From Fasciolopsis buskii (lineage: Eukaryota > Platyhelminthes > Trematoda > Plagiorchiida > Fasciolidae), in the NCBI GenBank assembly GCA_008360955.1, contig LUCM01009864.1, positions 427,755 through 491,754 of the forward strand: DNA of 64,000 nt, read 5' to 3'. How positions within the stretch are numbered: position 1 is the first letter of the stretch; each line of letters opens with the position of its first letter. Below, piece after piece: positions 10,757 through 25,700 of the stretch. A program made the position numbers and the translations under genes. Below the pieces are notes generated by a model. It saw only the letters and a list, made by a program, of their open reading frames with translations. It made no database searches and was not told where the DNA came from.

Positions 10757-13700
10757 CTGATGGAGTGGGCGAAAAAACAGCGAAAAGATGGCAATGCAAA
10801 AAAATGGGAAAATGAAAAATCGAAGTGATTTGCATTTTATTTTATCAAAGTTTCGGTAGTAGACAAGACGATACAGTCTGGGATATATTCTTTATCCGAT
10901 CCATGATTGAAAATATGAGTGAATCTCCATGGTACTCAAAAAGAGATTTGAACCACTGACAAGATTCTGAGTAGAGTATGGAAATTCTTAGTCTCTCTTT
11001 TTATTGAAAATTAGTACGACACAATATTTTGCACTTACCTGATACTGGTTATCTTTTAGGATGGGTACGTAATGCGAAAATCTGCTCTATGGAGTTGTGC
11101 GGCTCTGCAATTGGTTGTCCTTTTGTGACTTGCTTGGAGTGAGTGTAGCGGAAGGGTTGTGAACCCAAAAAGATACCATCTAACCTTATCCATCAGGATT
11201 TTGGTCATATCCAAGTGCATCAAGTGATGTCTACTTCAATCCAGAGTCAACCATTCACTAAAACGTTTTATGTTCATCTTTTAGAAATTGATAATATCTG
11301 GATCTTTAGAACACGGTTTGCGACCTAGCATACGAGGGACCATTATTGTCTTATTTAATGGCTTCCAATGCTAGCGTAGGAATACCTTCAAATACCGTGC
11401 AAAACAGCTTGTATATATGAAATCTAATAGCGCATTTTTACAATAAAATGCTTCCTCAACAGCCAGAAATCAGCATCATCTGGTTTCAGAGAGATATCTT
11501 GTTATAAAAGATTGTACCACGAGGAAGTCTTGCTGTTGGAATTATTGCGGAATTCTCGCAAAATGTGTAATGATGATACTCAAATGTCGGTGTACCGTCA
11601 GTCCATCAAGGTAACTGACGTACCAGCGCCCAGATGTGCACACTAACTGGGCCGGGAGCATATGTGCACCAGAATGTCAAATTTCTGTCTTGGTCGCACA
11701 CTGAGCCTTACTACTTGTTAAGGTTGAGAGCTGATAGATCCATCTAGCAGACAACGATACGGTCAATTCAACTGAGTGCTTGAGAACCGAATAAAGACAC
11801 GTGGCTGATCAACTGGGGAACAGTCGAAACACAATGCAGACTATCACTGATCGCCTTTCATGCAGCAAATGAACAAAAAAAACAGATGACCAGTCACCAA
11901 GAAAACACTGTTTCTTAAATGTTTGTTTAGTATGCTCCGCAATACTGCTGGGTAAGTGGTGCACAAAATCAAACAGAAGAAATATAAAATAGCGACAGTG
12001 AAATGAATGCTATCAATACGGACTCATCCTGTTCTCAGGAATAATCTTAAATGGTATATAGAGAATTTGTGGATTTAGGCAGCAGTCGATTCATCTTGAG
12101 TCTGAACTGACCAAGCAGGTATCCAATCCGTCAATAAACACTTGCTAGTAAGATTCCACATCAGTTTGGTTTTTCCCGCTAGAGCCAGTTAGCAGTAAAA
12201 ACTGGACCGATATCAATTGGGACATGAGCCCGGGATTGCTAGTTGCGGATTGAACATAGCAACTCTAGTCTACCCAATTTGAGCATATACTTCGGCAAAA
12301 GTAAAATTGGTTCTTAGTTCACGCTAAACGATTTCAGCACCAAAAAGTGCCCAAAACAATTAACAGTAGACCAAGTAGAAGAGCGTGGCCATCACGAAAA
12401 TAGGTCTTACCTTGAAAAAGTTCCTCTCGACCAATCACCTCGAACACTTACAGGTATATTTCTGAGCAGCAAAGAGTAAATATCAAGCTTCAGTTTGCGA
12501 TGAACGAGTGGATCGATAATAACGTGCGTCAAATTGCAACGTGCTGGGAGATGAAGGTCACAGTAACACTAGTGCCAAATACGTTAAGTGTGGTTGGTGC
12601 GGTTAGGACGAAAGTAAAATGGAGGTGTTAAATGTAAGGTGATAAAAAACGAAAGAGCAGAAGAATCGAGGGATCAGAAGGAACAGGGTACAAAAAAAGA
12701 CAGAGGGAGAATTTGCTGCGGCCACCCTAACAACACCGATTACAGGCGGATAGTGATGACATGTGAGGCCATAACAGTTCGACAGATGAAGCCAGAGCTG
12801 TCCGTGTAATCGGTGTTGTTAGGGTGGCCGCAGCAAATTCTCCCTCTGTCTTTTTCCGTACCCTGTTCCTCCTGATCCCTCGATTCTTCTGCCCTTTCGT
12901 TTTTTATCACCTCTTACATTTAACACCTCCACTTTACTTTTGCTCGAATCGCACAAATCACACTCAACGCATTTGGCACTAGTGATACTGTGACCTTCAT
13001 ATTCCAGCATGCTGCTAACTTAGCGAACGTTATCATCGGTCCGCTTGTTCATCGCAAACTAAAGCTTGATATTTACTCTTTGCTACTCAAAACCATACCA
13101 GTAAATGTTTGAGGTGATTCGGCGAGAGGAAACTTTTCTTATTTTACTGCTGGACTGTTGGGAGATACCAAAGAGAAAACGGCTTATCATTTCGTACAGA
13201 AAATTTGATGTTGTACAATTTTTCTTGGGATTCCAGGATGTTTAGAACACCACTTCAAACAGGTAGTTCTACTCGTTCGACGTAAAGCATTTGCAGAAAC
13301 GGGAAATCAGACACAGGAGATGTAAGGAAATGAATCGTTGAATAGATGAATTTAGAAGCAAATCCAGCTCTCACATGATGGGCTGGAATTAGTGGTTGTA
13401 TTGGGCACGAGTTCGAACTGATATTAGTCCATTAGTTAGCCTGCCGTTTTCGAGGGAGCTCCACCAATCATTTTGAAGACGTAAAATGTGTTTACTGAAG
13501 ACATCTCGTCTGCACTTAAATAGATTTTGTATTTTCTTGCTAGTGAGACTAAGAAAATGACCGACGATGGGAAAATGTACAAGGTAATACATGATGTGGA
13601 AAATAGAATATGAATGAAGATCACAGAAGTCTGCAATCAGGTTTCGTATTAGCCGAAGTCATAATTGCGTCAGAAATATGAAGATGTTTGGTGATTTGGG

Positions 13701-16700
13701 AAACTTGTTTTCTTAGATTATGGCCACCAGTTGTCGTTCACAATACAATGGATTCCCTTTAACTAGCATACATCCTAAATATTGTTATTACGAGTTGGAA
13801 GTATCCATAAAAAAACGAAAACATTTCTACTACTAGATGAGCCCATAGTTTTCGTCATTGCTGTGAAAAAATAGTAAGAAGAAAGATGCATCTATTGCCA
13901 GAACAAATCTGCATCACTTGGACCACAAGTGCAATACATCTTTGGACTTACCTGTGATATCTAGCGTAGATTCACTGGAATCCGGATGATATTGAGCTTC
14001 TCCGTTACCTGATGTCTGAGGCTGTTGCTTATCCCAGTGTTGTGGAGTAGCTTCTTGACCGCTGATGATTTTCGGCTGAATTCCATCTACCTCGGTCACA
14101 CCTGCCTCTATATCCTCACCAATCTCCTCCTTCTGTGTGGGAAGATGTGCAACCGATTCCCATCCGTCAGTTGGAGGCACTAGCAAGGCTGAATTTTGCG
14201 AGCGTCCGAACAGTCGTCGTGTGTTTTGCTTCAGCCGATTCCGTACACGTCTCGATTTGTTTGAACAACCACATGGAACCACAGTGGTTGGATCCTGAGA
14301 TTCGGTCCCGTGGCAACTGATGCAATAATATGTGACGCGGCTGGCATTAATCTGAGAATCACAAATAAAAAATCCTACGGTGTTCAAAGCAATGCACACG
14401 TTAGCTTCTCTCGCTGGGTTAATGGCCAAGTAGTATCCGGTTTCATTTTTATCAAATCCGTCATCCTCTTCGGTTTTCAGCACGGTCTCATCTTCCGGCT
14501 TGATTGAGCGATCCGCTCCTAAGTACGCAGTTGAACTGTCTGTTTTCGTCTGCTCGCCGGCCACGTCCGGGCTGCCTCCGGTGGTTCTACTAGCGCTAGA
14601 TGCCACCACAGCGATCAGCAGCAAATCAAGGCGTTGACGGCAAATAACAGCAGCGTCGGCGAAAGTCATTCCTTCGAAAGAGCTGGAAAATGGAGCCGAG
14701 TACAGTTCCATACTAACTCCTCGAAGGTAGTTTGTAAGCCAACATTCGTCTGTTTGCAACATGCTGTTCAGGCGATTGAGGGAGGCCAACGAGGAATTCA
14801 GTTCACCTCTGGAAATTGCGTCCACCGTTCCGAGTGAACTTGTTGTTACACGAACTGCCGGGATGTTCCGTTCTCGTTCTAACAGTTCTCTTTGTTCACG
14901 TTTTTGGAATATGTTTCGCAAAAAGTGCAAACTTACCCGCCATCCACGACCCCTGGAGACTGTTGTATTTAGCGACTTGCGATTCACCCCCGAAGAAGGC
15001 TTGCTTGGATCTCGCTGAGGAGAGTGCATCAGTTCCGTTTTGGACAGCTTACGACTTGCTGCGTGTGCACGTTTCCCCAATTTCCGCATGCCTTGCTGGG
15101 AACACATTGAGAAAAGGTTTGTGGCCAGAGTGGAGAATCCGGGGGCCACGCAACTTTGGGCCAGAAAACCAAGCTTTAGTTCACTGAAACAAATAATCTC
15201 ATCGCCTTGATCCCAGTTCCAATACGGGCTGTTCAATAGATGTGCCTGCGATAGAACAACAGTGTAAATAGGCCAAACGCTATCTCGTTTATACACAAGT
15301 GACTATCAGCATATTCTTTTATTTCTGCGGTATCTTGAATATTTCACGACAAAACAATGCAGCTTCTAAATATTTATTTTATTCTGTGACCCTTACAGTG
15401 AATGTTTCTCCACTGGTTGTGCTGGCCTTATGCTGACTGAATAGCCAAAAATAACTCAAGCCAGAAGTCCAGATTTCACGCATTCCAGTTTGTTAGTCTG
15501 ATCTGGCCGAGACAGCACTTGGAAATTTGTGACTGGGCCTATCGAGAACCACTGATGAATTCACCGATCGTGGTTTGGAAAGGAACTACATTTCCAAACA
15601 ATCGGGTTGTCAGCACATGATGTCCGCTGCTGCAGGAACTCAATTTTTTCTTCTAACTGCAAAAGGCTGAAGTTTCAAATCGTGTTCCGTCCCGAAGTGC
15701 CGACATAATGTTCCAATCGGGTGGTTTCTCAAAATTGTCCCATTGAATCCTGCGGATTGTGTATTTCTCAAAACTTAGCTATTAATCTGTTTAAGTAATG
15801 TACTAGTATCTTCTTCTTTCCAAATGACAATAGCCACTCTAGTGTTCAAAGTCGTGGAATCGCTGAATGAACTGAAATTAACCAAGTAAGTAGTTGAGAT
15901 ATAATTTTCACGTATCAAGTTTTATCCCGTGCTCAGACTCGATTGAAACAGGTTTTGTCTTTTCACGTCTTCTTGGGTACAGATTATAAGTTTTTATCTT
16001 CGTTTCCCGGATATGTTGACAAAAGGCTTTGGAACAGATTTCTCGCCCAATTGAATTCTCATCGATTCTAAGCGACAAACCTTTAAAGTCAATCCAAATT
16101 AACAACGGTTGATGCAATCTTTGCGCAAAAATGCTCATTGTTCCGCATCACCCCGTCAATCCAAACACAGCTGGTGAAAACCGCGCCTATCTGTGCTACA
16201 TGTCCCTAACGAAAAAACGTTCCACCCACACACGCACTCGATAAAAATGCTTATCCAAACTCATATTAGTAGTAATAGTAGTATCGGAACTTGCAAATAT
16301 TTTGTAAACTGAATGAAGGCGATACTCAGATCAGGGAATGAAGTGGCCATCTTGTTTGGTGAATATTTATCGGATTGGGTGAGTTATTTATCCACTCCTA
16401 CGAGTGGGTGGCATCAGGTAGCAACGTGTTTCAAGCTGTTCGTCACGAGTTGATCAACTAAACTGGCTGGACGTCTGATCCGGGCCAAGATTTATCAGAT
16501 CATCCGCAGTGGTGTCTACTGAGCGATGACCGATGGCGCTAAATATGTCTCACAAAGTACACAGTCTATGTCTAAAGAATACTCCGAATCAAGGGATTTG
16601 CCTCCGAAATTGCGGAAAGTATGTCAAGTAATTTGTATTCGTTTCGCAAAATCTTTCATCAGAAACTAAATATTGCGATTATTGTTACACTGCATTTCGC

Positions 16701-19700
16701 TGTCGCCCGGCTGGATACTACGCTTGACCTTTTAAAACCCAAAGTTGTTCTTTAGTAATCCCGGTTTCGGGTTTAGATTTCCCGGTTCTCCCTTGTGGTG
16801 GGCCATAGCGTCCATGGGGTTGGCCACATCCGCTACACTCATGCGTAGTGCATGCAATAAAAAATAAGTTCACGGGTAAAATTTCACGCGCCAGTTCTCG
16901 CTGGGTCACATGTTTGACAACAACTAAAACAAAAATAACGTAGAATTTAAAATTCAGGATGCAAGCAGCGCAAGAATATTCCACAGACGAAACGGCTGCT
17001 ATTAAAAAACACCGAAAATGGCGAATCACTTACAGGTTCTGATATCAGCGGAAGAAGAGAACTTGCTTTTAAGAACTCAAGAAAATCTCTGGCTCCGCTG
17101 ATGATAACAATTCGTCAATTGCTTCATTCAAGAGCCACAGGGAGGGAGAGTCGATGGATATCAACGAACATACCAGACATTTTCGTCAAACAGAATGACT
17201 TCACCAACAGAGAAACCTAAACACTTTGCTAACAGGCAGTGGTTTAAAGAGTTTTCATGTCCTTATTCAATGTAACTGCTTTGCTAGATCAAGCTGAGAT
17301 AGTCCGATCGAAGGAGCACGTCTATCCAACTACTGCATTTCTTTTTACTTTTATTTCTGTTATCTTCTACTTCCTTTGCTATTGAAACGGCAATGTACAT
17401 CAATTTTCAGGAAGGAGGCCGCGGCCAGCAGAGGGCTGCCAAGTGGGGAAGCTGACCGGCGGTGGGAAGATTCGAACCAGCGACCTGCATGTCCAAACGC
17501 CGCAACCTTATCCGTTTGGCCATCGCCGGTAGATGTAAACAACGATCACATTTATAGCAATATTTGTTTAAATTAACAAACTTTGAAATTAACATAAAGA
17601 AAGAACTGCTCAGGACAGAAATTCCAAATTGCTTTCGAACGGAATGTCTCTTCAGAATGCCGTGAAACAACTGTCAAAAATTAGTTTCGTGGCTTTTGGA
17701 AGCAAACAGCATTTTGGATGAGTCCTAAGTTTGATTGACAGGATCTATGAATAGATCCAAGATTTCGGTTTAATCTAAAACGGGACCAACGTCGTCCAGT
17801 TCTATTTCGTTTGATAAATCTTCCATTGTTTCCATCTCCATTGTGCTATCCCTCACTTTCGGCAACTCCAAAGATAAAACTTGAGTCTACCAGATACCTA
17901 GTTTTAGGTTTATAAGATCAAAAAATAATTTATATCTATCCTCTAGGGTTAAAACACGATGAATGAATACCTTCATAGTTAATTCAATTCATCATCATTG
18001 ACTGAATTTCGCTTGAGGTATTTTTGTTCAACTTAATGATTGAAGTTATCAGTACGATCCCGGCACATTAAACTTGATTGTTAACCAAGGTAGTGCATAG
18101 GAACATTCAACACATACTACCATTACAATTATTACACCGTTATGGTTTCGTCGGAGGCCGGGTTGCCGCATTCGCGGACAGTCAACACGTGTTCTGCATC
18201 CAATACAATATTTGGTTCCTCTTGGCTGTGGCAGCTAGGAGCTGAAAGCCATTCTCGTACCTTGTTTATCCCCAGTTTCGATGTTCTCATTTCGATTCAC
18301 TGCCAGTGCGTAGCGACATAGTCTAGGCTACTCACAATCCACCAGTTCCTCACGGTGAATTGATTTCATTCAAACGGCTCTTTTCAAAACAAGCGAAACA
18401 ACGTGCGGTATTTCAAAAAGACTTTTTGTGAATATTCCCTATACCCTCCATCAGTCGAATTTGTCGTTCACGGGATGGCATGCAATAGGTAATAGCGCAA
18501 GATCCACACGTTCGTCTAATTCTACTGTCAATCGGTTCATTTTAACTGCATTCAAATTGGAGAAGCAAGTCGGAAACCGTGTCGTGGATTTAACAATGGA
18601 GAGTGGAAAAACGATCGCGGAGACGTTCACACAATTCGCCAAAAGGGGAATATAAAGACTTTGGTCGGTTTCACAATAATAGCATTCCCTGTTTTCTAGT
18701 GTGCAAACCTCGCCATACAAGTGATGGCGTTTTCCGATAAATTCACTGTCCGAAATAAAAGACATATTTGTACATGTTAGTGTTAGGTAGGCTTTCTTCA
18801 CCTATGGCTTTTTTGTAACCAGCTATTACAGGAGTACATTTCAATTCTGTTTACTCTTGCCTGAGTGGCCCATGAATCAAGTCGTTCGTAGCTTGGATTC
18901 TGCTAGTGTTTTTACGACAAGCCAGCACATTTGTGTAGTTCCAGCTCAATACAGTCGTACCACCAGCTATTTTTGCCTTTTGGCAGATACAAGTTGAGTT
19001 GATTGTTCAAAATCATCAAATGAGAATGAGAATTTCCCACACGAGTAAATTTTACTCGAGACTATAATAGCAGACCAAAATCGGAAACCATATCCGTTCT
19101 TCTAATCATCGGCGGCGCTGTTTATTTCTTGAGGGCAGGGATGTTAATGCAAGAAGGAAAATTGCAAAAACATATCTGCATCAGACGCACGCTCGTCTCT
19201 TCTGATGACGACGCAACATCTGCTGTATCATATGCCTTCTTGTACTTCTTTCGAGGCAGTCCCTGAGGGATGGGAGCAGCTGGTGTTATACAAGACAGCG
19301 TGGCTTTGATTTTTGCCGACGATCTTACTGGCCAGTTGATCATGTCATTTTTCTTCACAACCACCCTGTAGCGAAAGCCTTGGTAGAGTAGCTTCTATCC
19401 GTCTGTGAGGAAGCGTCAGTTCTACTAGTTACAACGCACCTTACACTCTTGCTCCAGCTTACCCTGTGCGGGAAACCAAGCGCCTCTGAGCATATGTAAT
19501 AGGTCCAGTGAAAATATCAGCGAAAGTTTGCAGAATAGCTCGACACGGAGCACCCGCATTTTGAGGAATCACCCCTGGTAGGGAACACGGATTGCGCTAA
19601 ACTTATGCCGTCCTCCAAGCCGCTCCTTGAATGAATCCTGGATCAGAGACTCCAAATCGTCATCTCGCAATATTTTCATCTGAGCTTACCTACTATCACT

Positions 19701-22700
19701 TCTACGTGTCACGGTCTATCGTTGTGGGAGTAAAGATCAGGGAGGTCAAATGTACTTCTACATTTGTACTCTGTGGTTAACTAGTAAAAATTATGCGTTT
19801 TAAAGCGAACACGAATCGATCGGCAAATGCCATTGGCCCATTAATAGACGGTCCAATCGTGTTACTGAAAAGGAACAATTCAGGATGACCGCAACATGCC
19901 ATTCACGACAATACTGTTTGATTAAATTAGGAGATTTTTGGTATTTATTGACTATATTTTTGTCGACCCAATGTCTATTGGACCAATTAGGAAATACCAT
20001 TCCTTTAGAATTATGCATTTGTTTCCCTAGAAAAGCATTCCCGTGAACTCCTAAGCGTTATAGCGTCGTTCGGATTAACTGATGAAAGATACTGCTCCTA
20101 CATTAGCAGTTGCATTTCAAAGGACGCATTTAGAATAAAGCCGTATTTTTGCAACCAGTTTCAAGTTTTCGTCCGGCAACACATGACCTAGTTTGTAACG
20201 TTGGTATAACTACAATAATCGTCAAGAATTTCCCACACTAATGGCATGCGCTGAAACAAACCGGACGTACATCCAACAGACTATTAGAATGGGCATCTTC
20301 AAAAGGTTATGCCACGTATATTACTCTGCGACCCCTCCGAAAACATTTGTCCACTCGTAACCTCTTCCTTTGTTTTATAATACGTGCAAATTAAGGAAGC
20401 AGGTGTTTCCTCAATCTAATTACTAAGTTTACTTAAATCTAGTATTAATCCAATATAGATTTAGAGAACCTTATGCCCGTGCGGTACCAAGACTCAGCTT
20501 AATGTTGAAAAATGGCGAGCAATTTTTGGCTAACTCATCCTTTTTGCGAATTATCGGCAGTGGAACCGAGAGGCGCTGGCAATTATAGCGTCTTAGTAAC
20601 TAGGTTACCAGGGCTTAATAGGAAAACGTTGCCCAGCGTCCTTTTTCATGTTTTACCATGTACACGTCAATGGTCTACCTTAGTTACGGGAGGTTAACCA
20701 ACAGCGATAAAATTTTGTGGTATATGATTGGATAATTTGTACTGGGACTCAAGCTGTGTGTTTCTTACTTAAAAGACTCCTTTACGCTGAGGAAGTCTAC
20801 GGTGAGGCCACGATGCTTTTCTCACGGTCGACCTGTGCACCTTCACATCCTAGCTCGAACTCGGTGGATGCGGACCGATGGTGATTCATGGAATGAATTA
20901 ATCAGCTGCACATTGCTTCCTGGTTTTCGGCTATGAGCGGTACATTGTTATCGCCTGATGAGTTATTTCCAATTGGCTCGGTGTTCCAGGTTGAATCAGA
21001 ATACTCGAAGTTTCGTTGGTTAAGACTTCACAAAGCTAGAGAACTTTTATTATTTGTCCTAGCTCTTTTTTCCTGAGATGATCAAACGAATGATACGGTG
21101 ACAGTTGTGACTTGATTGGTTACACGGCAGTCCATCTAACACACCAAATTGCACCACACCGGCCAAAATTCGAAGATAATAGCACGGAACTGATTTCCTA
21201 CCGTCTATGTATTCTTACAGCAAGTGGTCCGTATCGGTTGGCATGTATCGACTTAATTCAACTTCATCCTACGTAATAACACCCTGGAGTTCATTGAGCC
21301 ATAAAGTCCGGTAACTGGACTAGTCCAGGGACACGTGATTGCACCAAGGTGCAATTGATGTTGGTTTTATCTTTCTCTGAGGTTTATGGATGCATGTGCA
21401 CTTGGGAAAACTACTGATCATATGATAACACAGTTGTAGATTAAAATTTCCTACTTGACTGGGTGCATGTGCGGATGAGTAGAATGGATAAGGCGGTAGG
21501 GTGGGGTTCGCTGATGTTCCCATTTCGAACGAAAATACGCCGCGGTAAGGAGCTGTCAAATTCCATGATCGTTCACCGATATACGTACAAATTGCAGTAG
21601 AAAGGATGTTATCTTCACGTTCTTAACGACAAATTCCGATTTATTTGTCGTCGTTCTAAAACCGAAGACGCGTACTTGGTGGAAGGACTGAACCTTAGCC
21701 GGTCTAATTCTCACCTCTCCGTCTCCATTAGTCATCATTTCGCTCATGTATGTAGTCGGAAATAAATACCTGAAGTCATGTAGCTATTGCGCAAAGTTTG
21801 GAAACGAAATTAGCAAACCAATGTTACAGAAAGGCAATAACAAATATCTCGACTTGGTTTTCCGGGAGCAATAGAATCAAGCGCACTGAAGTGGATTCAA
21901 AAGTTGACCTACATATTTTCCCCGAGGGAAACATTGCCTAATTTGAAACAGTCGAGTGTTTGTTCAACGGAACTTAATCGCCCATTCGGCAAACCGTTTG
22001 CAAACGCAGATTTCTCAGCGCCTCGCACCAACCCGCTTCACATGCATACCACACCAAGTCATTCCAAATGCGCATCGGTCAGCAATGCCCAACTGTTCCG
22101 TTCAGTAGCTGATCACAGAACGCACATATTTCACACTGGGATTTCAAAACGGAATCCCCGGAATTTGGACATAAAACCGTCATTCATATACCAATGCCGT
22201 CTGAAAGTACTGTCGGCTATTGACTAAGGTTCAACTGAGTTGAACTGTTTAATTTGCATGTAACAATGGTGTTGACTAAAATAGGTAATAGAAAATGACT
22301 TTTTGTCAGTACGAATAGTTTGGGGCAGACCTCGTTGTGTAGGTGGCATTAGGATTGTTTGTCATTTACCGTGGATTTCGTTTTAGTGGATTTGAAAGAA
22401 TCGGGCGCAATTGTCATTTGTTCAATTAGTTCCAATTGAAGTCAGTTCAACCAATGATGCTTTTTCTTATTCTTTTTGTTTGCTGCATAATCAAATCTAA
22501 CATTTTTGGAACGGAGAACTGACCGTTAAAAATATTTTCACGCAGGCAAGTGATCGGTGGTAGGTAGAGTCAAATCCTGGAACACTCCTATCCACAACCC
22601 CCAAGATACTGATTGTTTGACCCCATCCGGGTAAATAACACAACAACCCTAAACAGCCTACTTATGGCCAAAAAACAAGGTGTTTCTGTACCAATACCTT

Positions 22701-25700
22701 ACTTGTTTCCCCACGCACGCATTAGGTTGGGGGAAGTGTCATCGGTGGGGTTTCGGAGTCGCATGTGATAGTTAGAATGTTGGTACAAATTCCAAACGTC
22801 ACCCCGTAAGATTCCCGCCGAGGAATTTTGGTCTGGAGTTGCATAAACCAGTACAGGAGGGCACAGTGTGGGATGCAGATGGCCTATACTCAGACAGGGG
22901 GTCCAAAAAATCGGAAACTTGGAATTGCACAATAATCAAGGAACAATTTGTCAAATTTCCAAATGGAGAACACTCCAGTCACGTGGTGGGTTATATAATC
23001 AAAATATGAAGCGGAAACATTCTGGATTGTGTGAAACCAATGCTTTTCGGTGTTTTTGTCTAGTTTTGAGATAGTGAGAAACTTGTTTTTCAGTTTTCAT
23101 GACTCCCTAAGTTCAGTTAAACGAATATTCGAAAATAGTTAGAAATTGTTGCTCGGTTAGGAAATGTCCAATGTCTTTCTGATTGTGTTCGGAAGGAACA
23201 TTGTTCAGTCACGGTGTGAAAAATACTGGTAACAGGAAACCTATGCAAGCGTGAACAGGTCCAAAGGGCTGGCAATGTGCCGTACGAAAAAAATATGAAC
23301 CGTAAGTCTCAGAGCTCCTATCCGTCAAATCGAGAGCGGTCAAAGCGTACGGCTAGCTAAGTTTGTTATCTTATTTTATTCACCAGTTTCTATACCGAAC
23401 TATATGATAAAATTCATGTAAATTACTCAAGTAAAAGAAATAAAGTTACAACTATACGAAAACCGTGAGAGCTATGCTAGCTAAATGTTGAACATTTTGC
23501 AACTCAGTTCCATAGCTCTGGAAGCAAAATGATGCCCTCGACCCAAAAGTTAAATCCCCCGAGCAGCACCGACCTTGTTCGAAGTCTACCTCGACCGGTT
23601 TGCACAATGGTTGTGACCAAACAATGATGCTGCTGATCTCATGTAGGTGACACGGTAACGGCAAACGGCAGCACTAAGAACAAAGCGTACTTGACTGCCT
23701 AGTCTGATAGTGTTTATTCGAAGAGCTGTGAAACACAATAAAAAGAACGGTAGAAAACGTCGATGTACTGCGCCTTCAAATCTTCTGCCAACCGGATTGA
23801 TCGACCGGTAGATGGTCCAGGCGCTAGAAAATACGGGTCTCGTGGACATATTTTAGTGAGTCTTCCTGAAATCATCCGTTCAACGGACCTTCTGAGATGG
23901 GTAAGAAAACAGAACTGGCAAAAAAGTAACTCACTAGTGTTCAGTATGGCCACTTAAAGTTAAATGTTAGCAAAAACTGCAAACAGATGGAGATTCAACC
24001 CAATTTATTGGTACGTCACCCTTAGAGCACATAAGAAGCCTCAAATACGGGCTGACCAGAAGTTGTTTCGCGGATAGAATGACATCAATGAACCAATTAG
24101 AATGTCTAAACACTGTTGCCAAGCGTGCATGCTAAGCAGACTAAACTGTTGTTGGTTTCAAAACCCAGCGGATGTCAATACGATCGGGAATGAATGCGTC
24201 AGCCTCGATGTTAAATGCACGCATGACTGTTAGCTTCAATGTAGATGCATGACCGTCTTTATAGATAAAGCAAGAAGGAACTTCCATGTCCACCTAATTG
24301 GATGGGTTTTGATATGACCAAAAAAGCGACGGCAGATAATTTTGTTAACGTAACTTTTTCATAAAACCGGAGGAGTTCAGTAAAATAAGCCACTGCATCA
24401 GTCCCAGGGACAGAAAATTTCGAAGCCAACTGCTAAAACACGAAGCTGCTCATCTGTGAGAAGGTATTATCAACGGTTACCACAATCCTAATCGATCAAA
24501 ACTTTAATGGAATAACAGTTTGACTGTACCTTGATGGTAAACGGTGCATACTTCCGTCCGCTCCTAGTAATGAGATATTTGTTACGTTCGGTAGAAGCTT
24601 CATTTTTCTCTGACGACCTAACTAGTTTCCGTGATTGAGTTACGTCCATTCTGCGGATTCACCCAAATAATCCTGGATATTTTGTGCGAACCAATGAGTT
24701 TGGCTTCTTTATTCGTGTAGATGAACGAATATAATGTAAACTAATTTTCAACCGACCTTTCATGCTATTTTTTTTTCGTTTTCTAGTATTTTCTGGCGAT
24801 TTGTCCGAACAATTAGTCGGTGACGACTGAAAGAGATTTTGTGTATTAATCCTCCTAACAGACCCCACATTCAACGAATAAAATGATCTGAGTTAGCCGG
24901 CACACGAGTGGTTCTGCTGATTTGGGACACATTAAAATTTCACTTCCATGCTTTTACAAGTCCAATTTGTGCCCTCTCATCTGGATACTGGTGGCGCATT
25001 CAGCCGAGTTTCGCGTTTGTGCCTCATAACAAGTTTTTAATACAGTTTCGCTTCGCTTTTATAAGACTGTCGACCTGGTTATCAATATCTTTTCGGGCAA
25101 AATTCCTCAAAGACACTAAAAAAGTGTCACTGACGTAAGGCGGATTATGATAAATCTTTCGCTGTAGCAATTTGGAACCACCGGGATTCATTTTTTTCTC
25201 ATTCTGCTTTGTAACACCTTAACACTGTTGTAACAATCTCTCGTGCTTTTCAGGAATACTTCAAACGTCATGACACCGAAAACATTGACTTACTGAGGCA
25301 GATCATATTCTTGAATTATAATATCATGACCAGTGAATGATTCGTCAGCGGGGTCAAACTTCTTCTTCCCGACGTATATTACAGAGGATTTTCAGCTTCT
25401 GACAAGAACTCTTTTATTTCTTCACTATTAATTTCTTCTCTGTCAGTCGCAAGGCCAAACTCACCCATATCAGCGATTTGATAATGATCTTTCGCGGTTG
25501 TGCTTAAGCTATGTGACAACCTCAGATTTGGGTTCTGTTGGAAATCCTTGGATTTCAAAACATCCGTCAATTTTTGTGCTCGTTCACGCGGTCAGGGTAG
25601 TCGAGGTGAGCATTAACGATGGCATGGACTTCCGGTTGTTAATTATTAATCCCGGTTATTGTTATGGAGAGCTCAAATAGCCGTATGGCCGGCGCAATCT

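Noticed and set aside
14310..15187. Plus-strand frames of 65-123 codons
   Set aside because: Antisense shadows of slo exon 3.
16718..17029. 103-codon minus-strand frame with a Gly/Pro-rich end in slo intron 2, considered as an alternative slo exon
   Set aside because: No similarity to BK splice inserts, and exons 2 and 3 join seamlessly without it.
17360..17670. Short ORFs on both strands
   Set aside because: They translate the SINE copy at 17340-17535.
18451..18801. 116-codon minus-strand frame in slo intron 2
   Set aside because: Reasonable composition but no known domain and no supporting splice borders; left unannotated.
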